Made by a program: the position numbers and the translations under genes
In this document: one piece after another, positions 19,902 through 26,023 of the stretch
How the letters are laid out: each line of letters starts with the position of its first letter
Numbering within the stretch: position 1 is the first letter of the stretch
The notes under the pieces: model-generated
The model's input: the letters and a program-made list of their open reading frames with translations, nothing else
What the model was told of the DNA's origin: nothing
Database searches by the model: none
From: Cymbomonas tetramitiformis
Lineage: Eukaryota > Chlorophyta > Pyramimonadophyceae > Pyramimonadales > Pyramimonadaceae
Assembly (NCBI GenBank): GCA_001247695.2
Contig: LGRX02035259.1
Location: 1 to 26,023 of the forward strand
Direction of reading: 5' to 3'
DNA length: 26,023 bases

Positions 19902-19997
19902 CCTTGGCTCCGGCGCATGGTTATCAATTGATTAATCAGTGATATACGAAAGGAAATCTGTAGTAGACTACTCACGTTTATGATCAGCAAATTACCT

Positions 19998-20760
19998 ACC
20001 TCTGACCTTTATAATCTTCACCCAAACCAAATTACCTTACTACCTTAATCAGCAGCAGCAGCAGCAAAGCTCGAATCCCAACGGGCGACGCAGTCGAATT
20101 TCCGATCTCACGATCGCCAGACGCCAACGATGACAGTGCCACTGCAGTCGCGTACATTTATCGCGACGCCACCCACGCGTTATGGCATGGCATGCTGGGA
20201 AGCAAAAAGCAAAGCACTGTCACGCACATGATCCTGCGGTTAGATGATGTAATGGCGATATCCATGTTAACATCGCATGGTGATTAATCGTGCTGTCCAA
20301 AAAGATCGACGCCTAGTGGAGATCGCATATTTGTGATCGACAGCGCCTAGACCTCTGACCTTTATAATCTTCACCCAAACCAAATTACCTTACCTTAATC
20401 AGCAGCAGCAGCAGCAAAGCTCGAATCCCAACGGGCGATACAGTCGAATGTTCCATCTCACGATCGCCGGACGCTGACGATGACAGTGCCACCACAGTCG
20501 CGTGTATGTACCACGACGCCACCCACGCGTTATGGCATGGCATGCTGGGAAGCAAAAAGCAAAGCACTGTCGCGCACATGATCCTGCGGTCATATGATGT
20601 AATGGCGATATCCATGTTAACATCGCATGGTAATTAATGGTGCTGTCCAAAAGGATCGACGCCTAGTGGAGATCGCATATTTGTGATCGACAGCGCCTAG
20701 TACTTACTTATCACTTCATTCCGCAGCAGCAAAGCTCGAATCGCAACGGGCGGCGATGCC
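19998..20760. repeat. Tandem duplication, 353-bp unit, two full copies and part of a third
   Basis: Copy 1 begins at 19998 and copy 2 at 20351, each opening with CTGACCTTTATAATCTTCAC close to the start. They differ by scattered substitutions and small indels. A third fragment at about 20722-20757 repeats only the CAGCAGCAAAGCTCGAAT section. Each full copy contains (CAG)n and a GATCG-rich end. Nothing in them looks coding. Confidence 0.93.
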
Positions 20761-21054
20761 AGAAGCTAGATCCGATGGACGACGGGCAAACGAGACGCCG
20801 CAGCAACGCAGAGTCTGTGCCGGGGCACTAGACTAATATACTCAGAAGTTGTTTTTGTTTGAACATTAAAGGTACACTATTCTTTTTGCATTATATCACT
20901 GGAACAGGGCCAGATTAGTTAGGTGTCAACGTTCGTTACGATCTGAGTTTTGAAGGCCGTACACTTCTCAAGTGCTCTACTTATTGCAACTCAGGCAACT
21001 CGGTCCACCGACCCAACTACCCGATGTCATATCACGATGCAGTAAGGGGCCCGC
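20761..21054. other. Noncoding spacer
   Basis: Lies between the 353-bp duplication and the GGTAAT cluster. No feature was seen. Confidence 0.3.
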
Positions 21055-21138
21055 ATTACCGGTAATTTGGAAATGGGGTGTGGTAATACCGGGTAATTTA
21101 CCGGTAATGGTAATGGTGGTGATTACCAAAGTATTACC
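21055..21138. repeat. Cluster of GGTAAT motifs in both orientations
   Basis: About five GGTAAT and two to three ATTACC hexamers fall within 85 bp, several joined as TACCGGTAAT. The motif density resembles the ends of some DNA transposons. It directly precedes the 174-bp tandem array. Confidence 0.6.
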
Positions 21139-21153
21139 GCCTGCACGAAATTG

Positions 21154-21769
21154 CCTAATTTTGGCTCTGGAGCTCGGAATTCATTTTTTTCACTTGCTAT
21201 GGGTTGGTAACGACCATTGCAATTGTATGGGAGCATCACATGGTGTCGACCAACACATGCCTCTATATAATCGATGAATACTTTCTTTTGCAGAAGTGCG
21301 GACAGAGTCAAAATCACGGAAATCACCCAACATTCGGCTTGGAGCTCAGAATTCATTTTTTCACTTGCGATGGATTGGTAACGACCATCGCAATTGTATG
21401 GTAGCATCACATGGTCTCGGCCAACACATGCCTCTATATAATCGATGAATACTTTTTTTGCAGAAGTGCAGACAGAGTCAAAATCACGGAAATCACCCAA
21501 CATTCGGCTTGGAGCTCGGAATTCATTTTTTCACTTGCGATGGATTAGTAACGATCATTAAAATCTTTTTGGTAGCATCACATGGTGTCGACCAACACAT
21601 GCCTCTATATAATGTTATAATCGATGAATACTTTTTTTTGCAGAAGTGCATACAGAGTCAAAATCACGGAAATCACCCAACACTCGGCTTGGAGATCGGA
21701 ATTCATTTTCCCCACTTGCTATGGGTTGGTAAGGACCATTGCAATTGTATGGTAGCATCACATGGTGTC
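21154..21769. repeat. Tandem array of a roughly 174-bp unit, four copies
   Basis: Units begin near 21160, 21331, 21501 and 21681; the last is cut short at about 21769. Each carries GGAGCTCGGAATTCATTTT (or a near match), then GTAGCATCACATGG, and the first three also carry CTCTATATAATCGATGAAT, a TATA-box-like motif. ORFs across the array are just the repeat read through and are not genes. Confidence 0.93.
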
Positions 21770-22062
21770 GCGTGATGGTGGTATGCGCGCGTGGGGCACC
21801 CGCCCACCCTAAACCTTAAGATTAAATCCAACGCGGTGCCACACGCGTTGTGATACTTGGGAATATCATGGAACAGGCTCAGCAGGAATTTGTGCTGAGC
21901 CCCGAAACCAGCCTGGCCACGGTATGGGGCCTCAAGAGCCGAGAAGACGTCTTGGGGCACGCTGTGAACATTGCCATGCGAATCCTTCCAATTGACAGTC
22001 TCTTCATCCATCTCGTTCGGAGAGAGAGAGAGAGACACTGGGCCCGCCTGGTCGGGCCATGA
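21703..22062. other. Two opposed open frames, strand not decided
   Basis: On the plus strand an open frame 21828-22062 ends in TGA and includes MEQAQQEFVLSPETSLATVW. On the minus strand 22038-21703 reads MDEETVNWKDSHGNVHSVPQ onward for about 90 residues before entering the tandem repeat. Both have unremarkable protein-like composition and neither is recognised. At most one is likely to be real, perhaps as an exon. Confidence 0.25.
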
Positions 22063-22289
22063 TGTCGGAGAGAGTTTGTAACGCTGCCAAGTCTTGATGT
22101 CAGAATTCTCTTAACAGTCAGCACTTACTGTAGTGAGCCTCGGATTTGGAATAATCGAAGCGCCTAGAACGGTGCACTGCCAATAGCAAATTCATGAAAT
22201 CTACGACAAAGCATCCGGCCCGAGAAATCCATTTCTCGAAAAAGTCGGGGGCGATATTAATGTGACACGTTTCCTTAGCAACCCTGTAG

Positions 22290-22778
22290 GAGGCGAGCGC
22301 GGTAGAATACACAGGATTAAGCCCTAATATTTGGAATGAAATTCTGAACGAAAGCGACAAGGTACTTCCCTCTTCGCTTTGCCCATGGCCCACTCAAGAC
22401 CCTCCTTATCATCAGAGTGATATTGAGCCTTATTATGGTGGTCACCACGACACGACAATCACCAATGCAAATTCCAAGCCCTTCATAAGCACCGTGAAAT
22501 GGCCCAAAGTTCTTACTCTCATGGGATACCTCCCTCCTCTTTTTGGTACTGTCCTCAACACGATAGGTGTTCCCCGTGGTAAGATTAAACCACTCCTTAA
22601 AAAACTTTCAAGAATTTGTAGGCAACACACCAAAAATAAGCGAGACGTGTTTCTGTTAAACACCACCACCACCTTAAACACTGACCCGCATACAGTTGAC
22701 ATCTCGAGCAGTGAAACCATGACAGAAACAGAAGCTGTGCAACAGTCAAACGACTTTCTTCAAACCCTCCTGCAATAA
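22290..22778 (+). CDS. Possible 3' exon of an unknown gene with one membrane-like segment
   Basis: I do not recognise this frame. It is open for 162 codons after CCTGTAG, which could be a splice acceptor (the TAG is an in-frame stop if unspliced), and ends in TAA at 22776. There is no early ATG, so it would be a terminal exon. It contains an aromatic, His-rich part around residue 60, a hydrophobic stretch near residues 75-95 (VLTLMGYLPPLFGTVLNTIGV is its core) followed by a Lys/Arg-rich region, then a Thr-rich tail. That order would fit a single membrane span with a basic cytoplasmic side. The upstream exon and donor were not found. Coding status rests only on length and composition. Confidence 0.35.
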   Translation, partial: EASAVEYTGLSPNIWNEILNESDKVLPSSLCPWPTQDPPYHQSDIEPYYGGHHDTTITNANSKPFISTVKWPKVLTLMGYLPPLFGTVLNTIGVPRGKIKPLLKKLSRICRQHTKNKRDVFLLNTTTTLNTDPHTVDISSSETMTETEAVQQSNDFLQTLLQ

Positions 22779-22978
22779 TTTTCAAAAGTCTTGCAATATA
22801 AGATGGTTCCGTGTCCCCAAGGGGAGGGGCCGTCCCCCCCCTCCCCTCCCCCGCCACCCCCCCTCTCCCCCCGCCCACCCTGGCCACCTTCCTCAACGTC
22901 TCCAAATACCCCCTTAATTCTTCGACTTCCTTCCCCACCGCTCAGATTCAGCCACCCCTCCACCCACCCGGCCATGGC
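22779..22978. other. Pyrimidine-rich noncoding stretch
   Basis: A dense C/T tract at about 22835-22960 with runs of up to seven C. It follows the stop of the possible exon, and short ORFs here are composition artefacts. Confidence 0.5.
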
Positions 22979-23203
22979 TGCTTCTCCATCTTCTAGAGTT
23001 TTTCATTGCCTAGCACTTAGCTTTTTCTCTAGATGTCACCCTGCTGAAAAGTGGGTTGAGCCCCTTTGTGGGCTCAGCGCTATAGCAGAGGGAGTAGCCC
23101 CTGGTGTTTTCACCAGCCTGCTTTGCAGGGATACCGCACTCTCAGGACTTTGTCCCCTTTGCTAGCGTAAATGTTTTATTATTATTATTATTATTATTAT
23201 TAT
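22979..23203 (+). mobile_element. Possible 5'-truncated non-LTR retroelement end with (ATT)n tail
   Basis: The stretch ends in (TTA/ATT)n at about 23176-23203, as many LINE and SINE 3' ends do. Before the tail are two small hairpins: TGAGCCC/GGGCTCA (23057-23076) and CCTGC/GCAGG (23119-23131). Such hairpins are common in 3' regions recognised by LINE reverse transcriptase. There is no coding part, and no target duplication was identified. Confidence 0.35.
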
Positions 23204-23238
23204 GTATTCTGAATACGCCTTGTTGTGCATATATATGT

Positions 23239-23394
23239 ATATATATGTTACGGTATGAGCATCGGTACAGGCCGGCTCACCGATATCTGCACTGGTACAT
23301 GCCGGCCTGTACCGAAATTGCACTGGTACAGGCCGGCCTGTACCGAAATCGGCCGGTATATACCGGCGGCGCGCTCATACCGTAACATATATAT
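23239..23394. mobile_element. Small palindromic MITE-like element
   Basis: A perfect 22-bp terminal inverted repeat ends in GTTACGGTATGAGC on the left (23239-23260) and its complement on the right (23373-23394), with AT-alternating flanks. The interior has about three copies of a 31-bp unit containing palindromes, including the perfect GGTACAGGCCGGCCTGTACC (23325-23344) and a one-mismatch copy at 23294-23313. It has no coding capacity. Confidence 0.7.
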
Positions 23395-23412
23395 ATGTAT
23401 AATACAATATAA

Positions 23413-24359
23413 GGATAAGTCTAGATTGGGTGTAGACATTTCATTATAATTCAGATCGGGTGTAGGCACTTCATTTTAATCTAGATTGGGTGTAGGCACT
23501 TAATTTTAATCTAGATTGGGTGTAGGCACTTAATTTTAATCTAGATTGGGTGTAGGCACTTAATTTTAATCCAGATTGGGTGTAGACATTTCATTTAATC
23601 CAGATTGGGTGTAGGCACTTCATTTTAATCTAGATTGGGTGTAGACATTTCATTTTAATCTAGATTGGGCGTAGACTTCATTTTAACATACCTTGATGCC
23701 TGGAGGGCATTACATTTTACATTGATAATATTGCATGTGAACATTATTATGTAAATTCGACCGTTAGATATCAACGTCTGACCACAATGAACATATCTAC
23801 CGGTTGGATTTGCGAAATAATGATTTCTTAAGCATCAAACAACAAAAACCATCGATTACGAACATTTTTTTGCTAGTCACCGCATACAAAAACATTGTTT
23901 CACAATTCCAACCGTTAGATATGTTCATTGTGGTTAGATGTCGATATCTACCGGTTGAATTTGCGAAATGATGTTTTGTTTTGCAACAAATAACAACAAA
24001 CATCGATTCCGAACAATTTTTCGCTAGTAATCGCATACGAACACATTATTTCGCAAATTCGACCGTTAGATATGTTCATTGTGGTCGGATGTTGATATCT
24101 ACCGGTTGAATTCGCGAAATGATTTTTTTTTGCAACAAATAACAAAAGAAATTGCGACCCGTACCCCCTATACCTGTGTCTACACCCAATGGCACATCAA
24201 AATAAAGTGTCTACACCCAATCTAGACCAAAATGAAGTGCCTACACCCAATCTAGATTAAAATGAAGTGCCTACACCCAATCTAGATTAAAATGAAGTGC
24301 CTACACCCAATCTGGATTATAATGAAATGTCTACAGGTACACCCAATCTAGACTTATCC
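23413..24359. mobile_element. Foldback-like element with tandem-repeat inverted arms
   Basis: The left arm (23413-23687) starts GGATAAG and holds nine copies of a 30-bp unit around CTAGATTGGGTGTAGGCACT. The right arm (24176-24359) holds six copies of the same unit in inverted orientation and ends CTTATCC, the complement of the left end. Long inverted repeats built of short tandem repeats around a unique core define foldback elements. The 490-bp core has no ORF of note and carries three palindromic modules. No target duplication was identified. Confidence 0.7.
23752..24118. repeat. Three near-palindromic modules, one with an inverted 21-bp centre
   Basis: Modules at about 23752, 23904 and 24053 share a left arm ending CCGTTAGATAT and a right arm starting ATATCTACCGGTTG. 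The 21-bp centre of the first (23772-23792) is the reverse complement, with two differences, of the centre of the third (24074-24094). The second (23923-23943) matches the third. The arms keep one orientation in all three. Confidence 0.85.
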
Positions 24360-24929
24360 CTATTTTATTTTATGATCCTTCTCACCTTCTGAGCTTCTGT
24401 AAACTTCGCTCGTCCCGCGAGATACTATAAAAGCGCGCATCAATGCCTTTATTACTTCCCTCCCTTCTTCACAACCCTCACCCAAATCCGTCTCCCAAAT
24501 CAGCTGACACCCACCAGACCGATTTGCACGTCGAATGTAGCTAGAAGCCTTTACCACAGTGGTGCGATCTCGGAAGTTGTGGCGCTCCGAGGCTCTTGCC
24601 AGCCCCGCAACAGTATATTTCGCGGTGCAGCTGCGGAAGAGCTGAGCGCCCTGAGGGCGGGGCATAACATTTTCTGTTTGAAAGGAGAAGCTCGTCAAGC
24701 TGACAGTGTTGTGAAGGAAAGACGCCTGGAATGCAGTGTTGAAGGTCCGTTCGTTGGGCTGCTTTCTAAAGCGCCAGTGCCATGAAGATCCGTTCGGTGG
24801 GCTGTTTTCTGAAGCGCCGGTGTCGCGAAGGTCCGCTTGTTGTGCTGATTTATTAAGCGCCTTGCTCTGCTGGGAGCTTGGTGGATGGTGGATGGTCCTT
24901 GACTTTGTGGTCGCCGGATTCCGGCTGAT
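24360..24929. other. No confident gene; increasingly GC-rich
   Basis: A minus-strand frame of 196 codons (24950-24360) lacks an early ATG, crosses the 43-bp tandem repeat and ends beside the foldback element; I do not think it is a gene. The stretch may be upstream sequence of the right-edge ORF. Confidence 0.35.
24741..24869. repeat. Three tandem 43-bp repeats
   Basis: Units start at 24741, 24784 and 24827 with GAAGGTCCG or GAAGATCCG and contain a central TTTCT and AAGCGCC. They diverge from left to right. The period is not a multiple of three, which argues against coding. Confidence 0.9.
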
Positions 24930-25267
24930 GACGCACGTGCACAAATTCAACTTGCGCGGGCGCGCGGTTCGAACCGCTGTTTATCCGGAGTGGCCCGTGC
25001 TTGGCCACACGCCAGGACGAGTTTAGTCGTCTGTCCACAACGTATTCATTCCGCGACGGCGCACTCATTCCGCGCCGTTCAGAGGTCGTGCTCGGGGTCG
25101 ACAACCCCTCGCATACGCTTGGCGAGTTCTGTTTGCAGCGATCAGTTCATTTCTCCCAGCTCACAAATTCAAGACGCTTCGGTGAGCTTGAAATGGCGTT
25201 GGGCGAGTCGGAGGGTTTGCAGTGCCTGGAACGGGGATGGAACGAAGATGTACCATACGCTATCTGA
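24930..25267 (+). CDS. Possible exon upstream of the right-edge ORF
   Basis: This frame is open after a TGA at about 24928 and ends in TGA at 25265. It reads plausibly as protein in its second half, with ALIPRRSEVVLGVDNPSHTL and later ALGESEGLQCLERGW. There is no early ATG and no recognised domain. It could be an exon leading to the frame at 25291, but no donor and acceptor pair is evident, and chance in GC-rich DNA is a fair alternative. Confidence 0.2.
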
Positions 25268-25290
25268 CTGAGTAATGTCTTAACACCCGG

Positions 25291-26023
25291 ATGGACACAG
25301 CGAAGACACTGCCCAACGCTGGCCATGGTCTCTTGCTGTGGAGAGCTGCGCAGAGGGAGACATCGCGGCCCCGGCGAAGGCGGCTTGTGGGAGGCACTCG
25401 TTCAACTTACCGTAAGCCAAGCTCGAAGAATCTCACGTGGCGCGCTAGGGAACGCAGCTTATACGATGTGGGGCTGAGGCAAAGCATGCGGGCACGGCCC
25501 CCACGACGGAAACTCACTGTGTGCTCTCAAGGCGCGTCGCAGTGGTACCCCCACACTGCCGCGATAATTGCTCGACTTTACTTTCGACTTTGCAGTCGAC
25601 GTTCGCCGGCTCCGTTCCCTGACTTCCGTGACATACCGGGCGCGCGCCGCGGAGGGATACCGCGCGGTGTCCCGGAGGATCAGGAAGAGAGGATGCGAAT
25701 TAGGGGCATAGGCGCGCTGTGGCCCGTGCCCTTGGAGGAGGAGGATCCCCACCTGGAGTATTACGTGAATGATGCAGATCACTACAGCGACTTTTATTTT
25801 TCTTCGTTGGAAGACCAGCGTCGAAACAAATTTGGCATGTGGTTTGATGTGATGTGTAAATGGGTGAGTCGGGCAGCGCCGTTGGCCCTTTTACCTTCTC
25901 AACTGTTTTGGCTACTCACTCACCGCTTGCTGTTCTCCCGTTGCTCCTTGAGTCGCCGCCCGCATTGCAAGAGTTGGTTCCCTGTCAATGGCTCCCCTCG
26001 GCCCTGTCATCGACTCCCTTCGC
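25291..26023 (+). CDS. Unknown protein, 5' part, running off the right edge
   Basis: From ATG 25291, which follows an in-frame TAA at 25274, I read at least 244 codons with no stop to the right edge. The first 130 residues are very Arg-rich and basic. Residues 134-191 change character: MRIRGIGALWPVPLEEED is followed by a Tyr/Asp-rich stretch with NDADHYSDFYFSSLED and GMWFDVMCKW. That part looks the most like real protein. It is bounded by good splice signals: TTTGCAG at 25589-25595 as acceptor and TGG/GTGAGT at 25863 as donor. A spliced model would keep 25596-25863 as an exon and treat the C/T-rich sequence after it as intron. No family is recognised. Confidence 0.5.
   Translation, partial: MDTAKTLPNAGHGLLLWRAAQRETSRPRRRRLVGGTRSTYRKPSSKNLTWRARERSLYDVGLRQSMRARPPRRKLTVCSQGASQWYPHTAAIIARLYFRLCSRRSPAPFPDFRDIPGARRGGIPRGVPEDQEERMRIRGIGALWPVPLEEEDPHLEYYVNDADHYSDFYFSSLEDQRRNKFGMWFDVMCKWVSRAAPLALLPSQLFWLLTHRLLFSRCSLSRRPHCKSWFPVNGSPRPCHRLPS

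Noticed and set aside
20060..20090. GCTCGAATCCC in the 353-bp repeat, like a Pol III B box
   Set aside because: Two mismatches to the consensus and no A box at the right distance, so tRNA or SINE origin is not supported.
21123..21775. ORFs on both strands with internal repeats
   Set aside because: They are the 174-bp tandem repeat read through; the repetition comes from the DNA, not from a protein.
24360..24950. Minus-strand ORF of 196 codons
   Set aside because: No early ATG, crosses a 43-bp tandem repeat whose period breaks codon phase, and composition looks random.
24960..24990. GGTTCGAACC, like a tRNA T-loop
   Set aside because: No D-arm, anticodon arm or acceptor stem can be placed around it.
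25459..25782. Minus-strand ORF of 107 codons
   Set aside because: It is opposite the longer plus-strand frame, which has better exon character.

Overview
This is nuclear DNA from a eukaryote. The evidence is a Ty3/gypsy-type LTR retrotransposon, an open frame that begins right behind a splice-acceptor-like sequence, long microsatellites, and several kinds of repeat and mobile-element debris at low gene density. The host is not determined. The one protein with a recognisable host-type fold carries 27-residue ankyrin repeats of the GCPWD...TC..AA..GHL..L.WA type. I associate that type with algae and other protists (brown algae, prasinophytes), so an algal or protist genome is my best guess. By eye, the left 8 kb and the right 1.6 kb are GC-rich and the middle is AT-rich; I did not compute composition.

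Left part (1-10209), all on the minus strand. Positions 1-7987 hold most of an LTR retrotransposon: a 1371-codon gag ending in a CCHC zinc knuckle, and a pol frame open without a stop from 4004 to the left edge (protease, reverse transcriptase, start of RNase H). Integrase and the 3' LTR lie outside the window. Pol is in the -1 frame relative to gag and overlaps it by 133 nt, with no textbook slippery heptamer. Both frames are intact, so the copy looks young. The 5' LTR should lie in 7988-9093, but I could not place its ends. Next comes an unrecognised acidic 371-residue ORF with internal repeats and a basic tail.

Middle part (10210-21800). The only convincing gene is an ankyrin-repeat protein with an F-box-like N-terminus (13291-14748, minus). 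It probably has an upstream exon, because the frame begins at a splice-acceptor-like site and has no early ATG. The rest is repeat-rich: a structured G/C-run island and about 660 bp of ATCT-type microsatellite flanked by a perfect 20-bp inverted repeat, a GGCCCGC motif cluster, hairpins and palindromes, a 353-bp tandem duplication, a GGTAAT cluster and four copies of a roughly 174-bp tandem repeat.

Right part (21800-26023). A possible 162-codon plus-strand exon with one hydrophobic segment is followed by three mobile-element-like structures in a row: a (ATT)n-tailed segment like a non-LTR retroelement end, a small palindromic MITE-like element, and a 947-bp foldback-like element whose long inverted repeats are 30-bp tandem arrays. 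Inside the foldback element are three near-palindromic modules, one of which has its 21-bp centre inverted. A plus-strand ORF of at least 244 codons with good internal splice-site candidates runs off the right edge.
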